Source of the DNA: Doryteuthis pealeii
Taxonomy: Eukaryota > Mollusca > Cephalopoda > Myopsida > Loliginidae
Reading direction: 5' to 3'
DNA: 64,000 nt
Assembly: GCA_023376005.1 (NCBI GenBank)
Contig: CM042145.1
Span: 14,768,727 to 14,832,726, forward strand
The position numbers were made by a program, and so were the translations under genes. Under the pieces are notes generated by a model, which saw only the letters and a list, made by a program, of their open reading frames with translations, made no database searches and was not told the origin of the DNA. How positions within the stretch are numbered: position 1 is the stretch's first letter; every line of letters starts with the position of its first letter. Positions 35,077-48,610 of this stretch are shown one piece after another.

Positions 35077-35902
35077 TGTACATTACCATATCTCAGCAAT
35101 AGTGTTAAAATGATATTAGAGAATAGGGCAATTTACAGTTCAATTTGTAATTTAATAATATTGTGTGGTCTGTGTATATGCTCACCTTGATCTTTATAAT
35201 GTCTTAAGGGAGATAACTCTTAAATGCTAATTAGAGAGTACTTCCTATTATTTTCTATTATAATATTAGTTCTGCAAATAGAATGTGACCAAATATTGAG
35301 CTTAACCGTCATTGTGCTGATTAAATTTTTGTGGACTAACCCGCAGATACTGAATTAATTTGTTAAAATTGGCTGAAATTGATATCCCCAAGTTATGTAC
35401 ACAAATAACAAAAACATGTTTTTTAAAAAAATCCATATTCACTAATTATTGTATTCAGATATACCTTCATTCACATACAATCAAACAGTTTCATGTCATT
35501 GCACAAATAGCTAATGAACTCAGGATTAAGACAGGAAATGTGGGGTGGGATGGGGTGGGGACAGGAAATCATAATGATCCAGAGTGTGTGTGTGAGTATG
35601 CTTCAATTTGAGGGGAAAATTACGTGAGAAACATTTTTATCGTTTTCAAAATGGCATCGAATAGTGATAACGGAACCTCGAAATGGTGCCGTGAAATATT
35701 CATGCTCCATTGACTGATCAAAAAAAAGATATCAGAGTAAGATGGAGTACAACTTCAAGAATAAAGACAAGGAAAGCAAAATGGAGTTCTGTGAAAAATC
35801 CGAGTACGATTCCATGTTTAAAAAAAAAAAAAATAATTGATACCATTTTTATTTTACACTAGTGCAAAAAGTCCCTTTCCTTATGGGGAGTTCATATTAT
35901 GC

Positions 35903-35935
35903 CTGAAGATGATTGGAGAATGTACCGGTCGAAAA
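35903..35935 (+). ncRNA. Hammerhead-like core motif (unit A)
   Basis: CTGAAGA, T, stem GATTGG/CCGGTC (two wobbles), GAAA. Flanks GTTCATATTATG (35890-35901) and ATGTCATGTGAAC (35935-35947) can pair over about ten positions, enclosing the core in an outer helix, and a GTC lies right after GAAAAT. Copies in A' (minus, ~39200-39235) and A'' (~49970-50002). The best candidate in the window. Confidence 0.45.
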
Positions 35936-36246
35936 TGTCATGTGAACAACAAAAAAACGAAAAGTTGTTCAATTAACTAAATAATTCTTTAACTTCAATG
36001 TCAACATGATCCAATAATTTTGTTATCTGTGTAAGAGCTTGGCTGGATTGAGCAGAGTTTGAAACCTCATCACCAGCGTTTGTTATATCCATGAATGTAA
36101 AAACTTAAAATGAAGAATAAGATTTCTTGAAAAAAAAAGATGGTATTTCTGTGTGCAAGAGTATAAGGTAATGTCAGTCAGGGTCTTTTAATCATTGTGC
36201 AAAATTCAATTTACAATTCATCTTATTCAGTAAATGAAGATTGAAA

Positions 36247-36272
<26 letters not shown>

Positions 36273-36277
<5 letters not shown>

Positions 36278-36469
36278 TTCCTATAACTCCAACATAAACA
36301 AAGGGGAACCACTCTTGGCTGATAAATTATTTATTTATTTATTGATCTTCTTGGAAAAAGAAGACAGGGTTAGGGTTAGGGTTTAAGGTTAGTTTAATGG
36401 GAAAAGGAATAAATAATTTTCAGTCAAGAGTGGTTCCCCTTTATTTATGTTGGAGTTATAGGAAATAAC
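36273..36469. repeat. Fold-back MITE FB-4 (unit A), flanked by (GA)n
   Basis: ~65 bp terminal inverted repeats starting TTATTTCCTATAACTCCAAC. Core with GACAGGGTTAGGGTTAGGG and AGGTTAGTTTAATGGG. (GA)n tracts at 36247-36272 and 36470-36504 touch both ends. Confidence 0.85.
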
Positions 36470-36504
<35 letters not shown>

Positions 36505-36591
36505 CACACACATATATATTAATACTAATCCTAATGAGTCAGATATACCACAGGTTTTTTTCTTACTACGAGGGTTTACTAATAGGATTTA

Positions 36592-36606
36592 GTATAGTAT
36601 AGTATA

Positions 36607-36645
<39 letters not shown>
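36592..36645. repeat. (TAGTA)n/(TA)n microsatellite
   Basis: Pentamer AGTAT repeats run into (TA)n. The counterpart in A'' at 50697-50767 is longer. Confidence 0.9.
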
Positions 36646-36647
<2 letters not shown>

Positions 36648-36941
36648 GAGTGAAAGATTTAAATAAACCCGACAAAATGTGGTTGATGACCTACCTACCT
36701 CACTACCAAATGATCTACTTCCCCTTACACTGATCCACCCTGACTATCAAATTTACTCTGATACACATCAACACATTTGACCCACACTCCAAATATCAAA
36801 CTTCTCTTCTAAGTCAACCGACTGACCCCATAGAAAAATAAAAATCCCTACACACCAACCCCACCCGATTTTCCCTCACCCTCACCCATTCACCTTTTCC
36901 CTATAAAAGCAGAATGTACAAGTACTTATGTCAATAAAGCT

Positions 36942-36973
36942 CTGAAGAAGCTTTATCCAAAATGAGGCGAAAT
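36942..36973 (+). ncRNA. Hammerhead-like core motif (unit A)
   Basis: CTGAAGA, A, stem GCTTTA/TGAGGC (two wobbles), GAAA. The competing hairpin ATAAAGCT/AGCTTTAT spans the CTGAAGA. It is part of a repeat that ends in (TA)n at 37032. A related copy at 60278 has lost the core. Confidence 0.35.
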
Positions 36974-37029
36974 ATCAATTGAATTTATGCTGTCTGTGTT
37001 GTTATATCCACACTTTCCTCTATTCTCAA

Positions 37030-37076
<47 letters not shown>

Positions 37077-37437
37077 CACCCACATCTAACTTGAAACACC
37101 ATCACCACTGAAACACACGCATACATACACATACAAACACACTCTCACACACACACATCAAAAATTCATCATGTATATTAAAAACAATTCAACTGAATTT
37201 AACCAGAAGATGGTTTTCACTCATCAAATGGACATGTCACTTTATCAGTACATTTTTCCACCACTTTTTTTTTGTGACTTGAAAACTTAAAAAAACAACT
37301 TTTCTAAAAAAACAATTTTTTCACAAAGAACTTTTTCTCCCGACAATGACCTAAGGTCAAAAATAGTTGGGAACAATTAAAAAATAGATAACATAAAAGA
37401 AACATTCCTGTTTGTCTTATCACTTTTTGTTCTTCAT

Positions 37438-37475
<38 letters not shown>

Positions 37476-38667
37476 AAAATCTTGAGTGTTGAATTTCCAT
37501 CAGTCATCCTCATCCTCATCGTCACACTTCACTTGTGTCAGTTTCTGTAAAAGATGATTATGGATTTTAAAAAATAATAAATCAGTATTACAGAAACTGG
37601 ACACAAGTTGAAGTTGTGACGATGAGGATGAGGAATGACTGATGGAAAATTCAACACTCAAGATTTTGACATATAATATATATATAATATATATATATAT
37701 ATAAGATGAAGAACATAAAAAGTGATAAGACAACAGGAATGTTTCTTTATGTTATCTATTTTTTAATTGTTCCAACTATTTTTTGACCTTAGGTCATTGT
37801 CGGGAGAAAGTTCTTTGTGAAAAAATTGTTTTTTTGAAAAGTTGTTTTTTAAGTTTTCAAGTCACAAAAAAAAAGTGGTGGAAAAATGTACTGATAAAGT
37901 GACATGTCCATTGATGAGTGAAAACCATCTTCTGGTTAAATTCAGTTGAATTGTTTTTTAATATACATGATGAATTTTTGATGTGTGTGTGTGAGAGTGG
38001 TGTTTGTATGTGTATGTATGCGTTGTTCAGTGGTGATGGTGTTTCAAGTTAGATGTGGGTGATCATATATAATATATATATATATATATATATAATATAT
38101 ATATATGGTTGAGAATAGAGGAAAGTGTGGATATAACAACACAGACAGCATAAATTCAATTGATATTTCGCCTCATTTTGGATAAAGCTTCTTCAGAGCT
38201 TTTATTGACATAAGTACTTGTACATTCTGCTTTTATAGGGAAAAAGGTTGAATGGGTGAGGGTGAGGGAAAATCGGGTGGGGTTGGTGTGTAGGGATTTT
38301 TATTTTTCTATGGGGTCAGTCGGTTGACTTAGAAGAGAAGTTTGATATTTGGAGTGTGGGTCAAATGTGTTGATGTGTATCAGAGTAAATTTGATAGTCA
38401 GGGTGGATCAGTGTAGGGGAAGTAGATCATTTTGTAGTGAGGTAGGTAGGTCATCAACCACATTTTGTCGGGTTTATTTAAATCTTTCACTCCTCATATA
38501 TATTATATATTATATATATTATATCTATATACTATACTAATACATACTAAATCCTATTAGTAAACCCTCGTAGTAAGAAAAAACCTGTGGTATATCTGAG
38601 TCATTAGGATTAGTATTAATATATATGTGTGTGTCTCTCTCTCTTTCTCTCTCTCTCTCTCTTCTCT

Positions 38668-38859
38668 TTATTTCCTATAACTCCAACATAAATAAAGGGG
38701 AACCACTCTTGACTGAAAATATTTATTCCTTTTCCCATTAAACTAACCTTAAACCCTAACCCTAACCCTGTCTTCTTTTTCCCAAGAAGATCAATAAAAT
38801 AAATAAATAATTTATCAGCCAAGAGTGGTTCCCCTTTGTTTATGTTGGAGTTATAGGAA

Positions 38860-38863
<4 letters not shown>
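38668..38863. repeat. Fold-back MITE FB-4 (A')
   Basis: Mirror of 36273-36469, flanked by (CT)n. Confidence 0.85.
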
Positions 38864-38890
<27 letters not shown>

Positions 38891-40046
38891 TTTCAATCTT
38901 CATTTACTGAATAAGATGATTGTAAATTGAATTTTGCACAATGATTAAAAGACCCTGACTGACATTACCTTATACTCTTGCACACAGAAATACCATTTTT
39001 TTTTTCAAGAAATCTTATTCTTCATTTTAAGTTTTTACATTCATGGGATATAACAAACGCTGGTGATGAGGTTTCAACTCTGCTCAATCCAGCCAAGCTC
39101 TTACACAGATAACAAAATTATTGGATCATGTTGACATTGAAGTTAAAGAATTATTTAGTTAATTGAACAACTTTCGTTTTTTGTTGTTCACATGACATTT
39201 TCGACCGGTACATTCTCCAATCATCTTCAGGCATAATATGAACTCCCCATAAGGAAAGGGACTTTTTGCACTAGTGTAAAATAAAAATGGTATCAATTAT
39301 TTTTTTTTTTTTTAAACATGGAATCGTACTCGGATTTTTCACAGAACTCCATTTTGCTTTCCTTGTCTTTATTCTTGAAGTTGTACTCCATCTTACTCTG
39401 ATATCTTTTTTTTGATCAGTCAATGGAGCATGAATATTTCACGGCACCATTTCGAGGTTCCGTTATCACTATTCGATTGCCATTTTGAAAACGATAAAAA
39501 TGTTTCTTCACGTAATTTCCCCTCAAATTGAAGCATACTCACACACACACTTCTGGATCATTATGATTTCCTGTCCCCACCCATCCCACCCCACATTTCC
39601 TGTCTTAATCTGAGTTCATTAGCTATTTGTGCAATGACATGAAACTGTTTGATTGTATTGATGAAGGTATATCTGAATACAATAATTAGTGAATATGGAT
39701 TTTTTTAAAAAACATGTTTTTGTTATTTGTGTACATAACTTGGGGATATCAATTTCAGCATTTTAACAATTAATTCAGTATCTGCGGGTTAGTCCACAAA
39801 AATTTAATCAGCACAATGACGGTTAAGCTCAATATTTGGTCACATTCTTTTGCAGACTAATATATAATAGAAAATAATAGGAAGTACTCTCTAATTAGCA
39901 TTTAAGAGTTATCTCCTTAAGACATTATAAAGATCAAGGTGAGCATATACACAGACCACAAATATTATTAATTACAAATTGAACTGTAAATTGCCCTATT
40001 CTCTAATATCATTTTAACACTATTGCTGAGATATGGTAATGTACAT

Positions 40047-40160
40047 ATTAGCCAGTTGGTAGAGTGTTCGGCTAGAAACCACAAGGTTCTTAGTTCGATA
40101 CCGGCCTCGCCAACTCAAAAGGAATTCATACCTTTCCCAGGGTATTAGCGCTAAATCTCC
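40047..40160 (+). repeat. SINE family 3 (A')
   Basis: Mirror of 34961-35076. Confidence 0.8.
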
Positions 40161-40293
40161 TTATATATAAACATATGTGGTTAAGATATATAACTGAATT
40201 GAAAATACTAATTTATTCTAATAACATCTTTGCCAATACAATTTCATTAGATACTATGGAATTTTGTTTTTAACATTATAATGGAAAATGTTT

Positions 40294-40576
40294 AGGAAGC
40301 ATGTGGCGTAATGGTTAAAGTCATGGGAAATGGACTCGTCGACCGAGTTCAAATCCTGGACGTGGTAATTGCATTTTTCACTTAGCGCTAATACCCTTAG
40401 GAAAGGTATGATCCTACTCTCCCTCCAGCTATGGGTAAATAGCAGGGCAGACTGGGCTCTTTAACCTTGGTTAGGCAACCGGTCTAGGAGAAGGAAAACT
40501 CTGAATTCAAACTGTTGAACTCTGCTTAAGAAATTGACCTTGTGTCATATCCTGCTCGTGCGGAGGGGTTGGTAAT
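40294..40576 (+). repeat. SINE family 2 (A')
   Basis: Mirror of 34539-34823. Confidence 0.85.
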
Positions 40577-41380
40577 ATAATATAATGGAAAATGTTGCCA
40601 GGGAAACAGATGCTGAATGTTAGTTGCTTGGGAGCTTTTGAAGTTTAAAATTTTAAAATTATTTGAAAATCGGCATTGCATCTTGTAAGACTATATGATT
40701 CTTGTGTCCCTGAAGTTACAGCGGCCTCCTGTGACTGAAGTCCAATGTTCGAAAAACAGCCCCGACCACAGATGTCACATGTGAAGGCTGCCCCTGAAGA
40801 TGTTTGATGTGTCAGTGCTCTGTTGCCATCTCTTTCTTCTGGACTTCTTGGCTTCATGGTGTTGCATCAGGGTGACTTCTGACATGAATAGTCCACTACA
40901 GAGAGCCTGCCGTTTATTCTGCCTTATGGTTATTATTATTACTATAAAATATAACTAAAGATTATTATTGAAAATTAATATAGTTTGTGATCCATCATTA
41001 ATACTATAAAATATAAATGTAGATTATTATTAAAGAAAAATTAATTACATCTATTTCTTTCTATCAATTGGTTTAGTTTGGTTTATCAATAGAATATTAA
41101 ATTCCTTAATGGGTAAATTTAATCAATTTGTAAATGTTTGATTGTAATCATACTATATTTTTCAATTTGCCATTGCATTTTTCTTCTTTTTTTTTTTATT
41201 GCACACACTTATATGATAAGTACAATTCCTATTTAATAATCATTTGTTTGCACAACTTTTATAACAAATATTTTTATCTATACAAATAATTTGCACAGAG
41301 CTGTGTGGTTTCAAATATTCCTATCTAACACTAATAATTTGCAGCAGCATGTTAGCCACTTAACTTCCATTTTTCAAACT

Positions 41381-41468
<88 letters not shown>

Positions 41469-41694
41469 GTATACTAGAAAAGACGTGACCCGTTGGGTCA
41501 CCCATTTGTGCTCGGTTTAGATTGTTGGAAAAATCACATGATAATATCATTTCACTAATTTAAAGTTTTCTCAAACTGTCCAAATAAGTTATTTAAACTG
41601 GAGTAACATTTTCAAATGACCAAAGGAAGAACAAGAGAAGGGTCACTTGGTTAGTTAATTTGTAATTAAAGGTAAGTAGGATTTTAATCATGGA

Positions 41695-42345
41695 TATCCA
41701 TGACAATCTCTAGCCAATCCTACCCTATCATCATTGTTCTCAAGAGGTCCTCTTCACAGCATCCAATATCTGCACAGAGTTGGTCAATGTACCTCTTGCT
41801 CAACGGTCCACACTGGCGTGCCTGTCTGCTGGTTTCCATACAAAAACATCATGAGTTTGTCCTTGATTCTCCAGCAGTGTCCAGCATTTTACTCAGATTG
41901 TTTGTGTGATAAGTGGCAAGTGGCCATACAGCTGCTTTCTCATGGGTGTTGCTTCACAACTTTTTGAAATTACATACTGCATTCTTGTGCAGTTCCCATG
42001 TAGCTTATTCTTAGGTGTATGTTAGTGTCCAAGTGGTGCAGTTGTACAGTAGTAATGATACAGCTATGGTTGTGAGAATTGGTTGCTTTAACTTGTCAAT
42101 GAGATCAGATTTCTATATGACTGATAGTCCATGGAAGACATGCTTTCACTATGCTTGATTAACATGGCTTTCCTATAGATAAGATATTACTACCTAGCTA
42201 CGTTAATTGACCAATTTCCAGGGTTTATCATCGAACGTGGAGATGCCTCCTTAATTTTTAAAACACATGAACTTGGTTTTATCGGAGTTCACATAGAGGG
42301 TGATGTTCCATGCTGCATTCGGTGCAGAATATTGCCTGCTTCTTG
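41695..42345 (-). pseudogene. LINE ORF2 RT tail (A')
   Basis: Mirror of 32762-33430. Plus-strand open frames across it are antisense shadows. Confidence 0.8.
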
Positions 42346-45300
42346 CCTTTTTAAACAATAATATTTTATAACATCTAATGATGTTTACTTATGTAGTCTA
42401 GGCATATTATAAATATAATATGGTGTTAACTATATCTTCCAAAGAAAATATATTTAGTATTGTAAAATATGGGTGCAAGAAAAAATAAAACATTTATTGC
42501 AAAACACAGACATAAAAATGAGGGTTCAATTTATTTTATTGTAGGAATTTATGAGGAAATTGTTCTTCTTTACCCAGGTAGGAGTTCATAAATAGCACGG
42601 TTCGAATTTTCAGAAGGCATCATGTTAGCGTTTGTTTTAGGGGCAAGGGGCCAGAAGCATTAATGCGATATGCACAATATTTCGCGCGTTGATCCCCGTA
42701 CCAAAGATTTTTTTTTTTTTTTTGTACATAAATCAATTTTACATTTTTCGAAAGACAATTTAATGATGGAACAATATGTAAAAAAACGATAATTCACCTA
42801 ATAAATCGGTTTTGGAAATAGGGCATCTTAAACATTGAAACTTTAAATCTCGTAAATAAAAAAAATATGTATCTTTTTCTTTTTTTGTGTTGTTGTTTTT
42901 TAATTGTTAGATTATTTTCAAAGAATTTTATTATAAAGTTCCTATTGTCTACATTTTTATTTATTTTTCAGGGTTTTTAAAATTTTATAAAAATGTAAAA
43001 TAAATACTTTTCCTTTAATGTACAGCAAAAATCGTTTTATTTAATCAAAGAATATTGTATAAAACATATCTTGCTTGTTGTTTGGGTCCATAAGTTAATA
43101 GGTTCGAATCCGTGATGCATATATAATTATACTCTGTAAAAAACTCAACAACAGTGTTTGAAAGAAATTTATTATTTTATTTGGAACAATAATTCTCCTG
43201 TTATATCCAGAAGCAGATACTAATGTTCAGTTAAAATTTTTAATAAATAATTTCTAAAATTGTAAATTCTGATTTTCCCAATTTTTCTTTTTCAATAATA
43301 TTAAGAGTTAAATGTGAGGCATCAAGGAAATGCTAAATTGTATTTGTTTTTTGCTTTCATAAATAATTTTTATACGTTTAGCCCTTCATACTAAGATAAA
43401 GGTGCACACGTCAAGATGCAATAACTGTCAACAAAGAGTGGGAATGTACGGCATTTACGGCAAATTTACTTTGAAATGCAAAAACGTGTAGTTTTATGTA
43501 AGAGAAATTTCTTTTTTACACATAAAACTTGGGAATTGTTCTTTATAGTTAAACGTAAAAAGAAACATTAAAAAGTTAATTTTCCATTTTTTATTGACGT
43601 TTTAAAATTATTTTAAACAATTAAACGGACATTTTGAAAGTCCGCGTTTGCACATCTCTACATTATGCATAACGCATCTAAAAACAAAAAAAATTAGCGG
43701 TGCAAATGTAATATTACACCTTCCTTTCAAAATATATTTTTATTCTGTATTGCCACAAATTTTTAACAACAATACAACCGAGTTTGGATTTAACTTTTCG
43801 GAAAACGCCTTAAATCAGCTATAGAATAATATAAAAAGAGAGAATATGGCCAGATAATTTTTAAATGTAAATAATTTAAGTAGAATTTAAATGTAAACGG
43901 AATTAAAGTAAAGGAAAATAATTTATTTACTAAAGGAATAGGTGTGAAATTATGTAGTGAGACCTATATGGTCCCTTTAGGTAGCCGACCAAACCGTTTA
44001 GGCCATCTTGAATAAAACGGAAATAGATATTTCCGAACTTTGGTTTATCAAAAATCTCGTAAAAAAAAAGATCATGACACGGTTTGTTTACAAAGAAAAT
44101 AGTTATATCAACGATCTAAATTATCGTTTGGGAAAAATTACTCGTTATCTTAAAAACATAACAAACCTATCCGTATTACTGCTGAAAGGGTAATTTTCAG
44201 ACCGTAATATAGACAGAAAAGTTACAAATTATTTCCTTTTACGATTAACCAGTAAAAGTATGGCTGAATTTGAATATTTTTTCTAAGAGAAAAACTGATA
44301 AAATAATCTATTATACTTCTTTTATTTTAATTTTATTGAAAAGTTAAATAGAAAATTTTTTTCACGACTAAACTGTTCAGCCTAAGGAACAAACTTCGGT
44401 ACTTAGAAGCGTCTCGTCTCTTTGTAAAACAATATGTCAGCTATTGCTTCTTCCCGTATATCTAAGGATCATACATTACTATTCAACAATAAAAATTACC
44501 AAATTCTTTTAAAAATATTAATCGAGCTTGTATCAGACAATGTTTAGTTCCATGAATTATAAAATTCATTATTTTTAATTCCGTGAAAAATTCGATTTTT
44601 TTTTGACGGCAGGAAAAAAAAATTTAATTTATTCCGAGAATAAAAATATTAATCACACAAAAGATTGAAAAATCTCTTAAAATTAATTTAAAAAAAAATT
44701 TTTTTTTGACAATTTCATAAGAATATAGTACATATCCATACAAAAGCAAAAAAAAGGTTTTCAAATATTAATATTATGACATTTTTTAGCACTTTTTTTA
44801 TTTTCCAATTTCATAATTTTTTCCTCAAAAACTACACCTCGTACATTCATACAATTTTCATTGATATAGTTATTCAGCTCTTATCTTTAATAGAAAAAAA
44901 GAAAAAATTTTTTCTGACGCGTCATTTTATTATCTCATAAAATAATATGAGGTGGGGGGGAATAGACCTCGTAAAAAATATTTCCTCTATATATTTTAGA
45001 AAAAAACTAATTTAGATGTATTTAGCATCCAATGGTAAACTTTATGGAAAATTTTGTGAAATCAGATTATTAATTGATTTTTCATAATTTTTTAAAACCT
45101 CTATCGTAACTTGTATCTTAGCTACGTTAAAAGTTTCAGTTGATTTAACAGTGCAAAATGAAAACATTGTTTTTCATCATAATTTTCAATTATTTCCGTA
45201 TGGCTGAAAATTAAAAAAAAATCAAGCCAGGAGTTTATTTTATGTTTTTTTCTTTAGAATGGAAAAAAAATTTCAAGAAAATATTAATATACTGTAAGTG

Positions 45301-46779
45301 TCATTGTGGTTAATATGGGGGGGGGGGGGCTTAAATCTTCCAGGGTAAATTGGTGGTACTACCTGTAATTGCCACAAATTTTTAAACAAATAAACAACCG
45401 ATTTGGCTTTAACTTTTTGGAAAAGTGGCCTTACTCAGCTATAGATAATATATAAGAATAATGGCCAGATTATTTTTAAAATGTACAATGCATTGTAAGT
45501 AGAAGTTAAATGTAAAATGGCAATTAATAAAGGAATATTTAGTTTACTAAGGAATAGGTATGAAATTATTAGTGAGACCTATATGGTCCTTACTAATATT
45601 TTCATTTACCTATTTATGTAAATAAATGATGTCGTAGCTGACAATTTAATTCTAAACACTTATTTTCTAAAAAAATCTTGATTTTGGTTTTGTATTAAAA
45701 ACTGTAGGAAACATAATAATTTTTTTCTAAGTAATATATTAACTTACCGCAAACTTAGTACAATAAAAAGGCTTGGTTTGTTTGTGTGTGTGTTTATTTA
45801 TGCTTCTACATTTTTAATCTCAAAACTCTTTAAATCGGTTAATTTGGAGAGATTTATTACAATTTCTTAGACAATTATTTATAATAAAATTTTAACTGAA
45901 CATTAGTATCTGCTTTCTGGATAAAACAGGAGAATATTTGTTTCCAATAAAATAATAAATTTCTTCAAACACTGTTTGTTTGAGTTTTATTTTACAGAGT
46001 ATAATTATATATGCATCACGGATTCGAACCTATTAACTTATGGACCCAGAACACAAGCAAGATATGTTTTATACAATATTTTCTTTGATTAAATAAATTA
46101 CGATTTTTGCTGTACATTAAAGAAAAGTATTTATTTTACATTTTATAAATTTTAAAAATCCCTGAAAAATAAAATAAAAATGTAGACAATAGGAACTTTT
46201 AATATAAAATTCTTTTGAAAATAATCTAACAATTAAAAAACAACAACACAAAAAAGAAAAAGATACATATTTTTCTTATTTACGAGATTTAAGTTTCAAT
46301 GTTTAAGATGCCCTATTTCCAAAACCGATTTTATTAGTGAATTATCGTTTTTTTACATATGTTCCATCATTAATTGTCTTTCGAAAAATGTAAAATTGAT
46401 TTATGTACAAAAAAAAAAAAAAAATCTTGGTACGGGATCAACGCGCGAAATATTGTGGCATATCGCATTAATGCGTTCTGGCCCTTGCCCTAAAAAACGC
46501 TACATGATGCCTTCTGAAAATTCGAAACCGTGCTATTTATGAAACTTCCTACTGGGTAAAGAAGAAAAATTTCCTCATAAATTCCTACAATAAAATAAAT
46601 TGAACCCTCATTTTATGTCTGTGTTTTTGCAATAAATGTTTTATTTTTCTTGCACCCATTATTTTACAATACTAAATATATTTTCTTGGAGATATGTTAA
46701 CACCATATATATTTATAATATGCCTAGACTACATAAGTAAACATCATTAGATGTTATAAATAATTATTTTTTAAAGGCA

Positions 46780-47465
46780 AGAAGCAGGCAATATTCTGCA
46801 CCGAATGCAGCATGGAACATCACCCTCTATGTGAACTCCGATAAAACCAAGTTCATGTGTTTTTAAAATTAAGGAGGCATCTCCACGTTCGATGATAAAC
46901 CCTGGAAATTGGTGTTACAATTAACGTAGCTAGGTAGTAATATCTTATCTATAGAAGCCAGTTAACAATGCCATAAGTGAATTATNNNNNNNNNNAGAAA
47001 GGGCATGGTCTTCCATGGACTATCAGTCATATAGAAATCTGATCTCATTGACAAGTTAAAAGCAACAATTCTTCACAACCATAGCTGTATCATTACTACT
47101 GTACAACTGCACCACTTGGACACTAACATAGCACCTAGAGAATAAGCTACATGGGAACTGCACAAGAATGCAGTATGTAATTTCAAAAAAGTTGTGGAAG
47201 CAACACCCATGAGAAAGCAGCTGTATGGCCACTTGCCACTTATCACACAAACAATCTGGGTAAAATGCTGGACACTGCTGGAGAATCAAGGACAAACTCA
47301 TGATGTTTTTGTATGGAAACCAGCAGACAGGCACGCCAGTGTGGACCGTTGAGCAAAGATGTACATTGACCAACTCTGTGCAGATATTGGATGCTGTGAA
47401 GAGGACCTCTTGAGAACAATGATTGATAGGGTAGGGTTGGCTAGAGATTGTCATGGATATCCATG
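46780..47465 (+). pseudogene. LINE ORF2 RT tail (A'')
   Basis: As 32762-33430, interrupted by the N gap. The segment 47056-47454 also reads open on the minus strand, but that is an antisense shadow. Confidence 0.8.
46986..46995. other. 10-N gap
   Basis: The bases before it (GAAGCCAGTTAACAATGCC) are a corrupted version of unit A at ~32935-32965, so little or no sequence is missing. Confidence 0.99.
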
Positions 47466-47729
47466 ATTAAAATCCTACTTACCTTTAATTACAAATTAAC
47501 TAACCAAGTGACCCTTCTCTTGTTCTTCCTTTGGTCATTTGAAAATGTTTACTCCAGTTTAAATAACTTATTTTGGACAGTTTGAGAAAACTTTAAATTA
47601 GTGAAATGATATTATCATGTGATTTTTTCCAACAATCTAAACCGAGCACAATGGGTGACCCAACGGGTCACGTCTTTTTTCGGACGGTCACAAATATATA
47701 CTTTATATAATAAAATATATGAACACTTC

Positions 47730-47795
<66 letters not shown>

Positions 47796-48610
47796 GTTGA
47801 AAAATGGAAGTAAGTGGCTAACATGCTGCTGCAAATTCTTAGTGTTAGATAGGAATATTTGAAACCACACAGCTGTGTGCAAATTATTTGTATTAGATAA
47901 AAATATTTGTTATAAAGTTGTGCAAACAAATGATTATTAAATAGGAATTGTTACTTATCATATAAGTGTGTGCAATAAAAAAAAAAGAAGAAAAATGCAA
48001 TGGCACATTGAAAATACAGTTATGATTACAATCAAACATTTACAAATTTTAGGATTAAATTTACCCATAAGGAGTTAGTATTCTATTGATAAACCAAACT
48101 AAACCAATTGATAGAAAAGAAATAGATGTAATTAAATTTTTCTTTAATAATAATCTACATTTATATTTTATAGTATTAATGATGGATCACAAACTATATT
48201 AATTTTCAATAATAATCTTTAGTTATATTTTATAGTAATAATAATAACCGTAAGGCAGAATAAATGGCAGGCTCTCTGTAGTGGACTATTCATGTCAGAA
48301 GTCACCTTGATGCAACACCATGAAGCCTAGAGGTCCAGAAGAAAGAGATGGCAACAGAGCACTGACACATCAACATCTTCAGGGACAGCCTTCACATGTG
48401 ACATCTGTGGTCGGGCCCTTTTTTTTCGAACATTGGACTTCATAGTCACAGGAGGCGCTGTAACTTCAGGGACACAAGAATCATATAGTCTTACAAGACT
48501 GCAATGCCGATTGTAGATTTTCAAATAATTTTAAAATTTTAAACTTCAAAAGCTCCCAAGCAACTAACATTCAGCATCTGTTTCCCTGGCAACATTTTCC
48601 ATTATATATA

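Larger units (their letters stand above)
29225..37587 (+). repeat. Unit A of the forward/inverted/forward triplication
   Basis: Present inverted at 37588-45848 and, from 31846 onward, forward again at 45866-51724. The element calls below are made on this copy. Confidence 0.9.
37588..45848 (-). repeat. Unit A' (inverted)
   Basis: Reverse complement of 29225-37550. The two meet across a 37 bp spacer (37551-37587) between CAGTTTCTGTAA and TTACAGAAACTG. Agreement degrades towards 43500-45848, with many small indels. Distinctive bases follow A, not A''. Confidence 0.92.

Noticed and set aside
47056..47454. 132-residue minus-strand frame (and its partners at 33145-33417 and 41734-41967)
   Set aside because: It is antisense to a recognisable LINE RT tail on the other strand.
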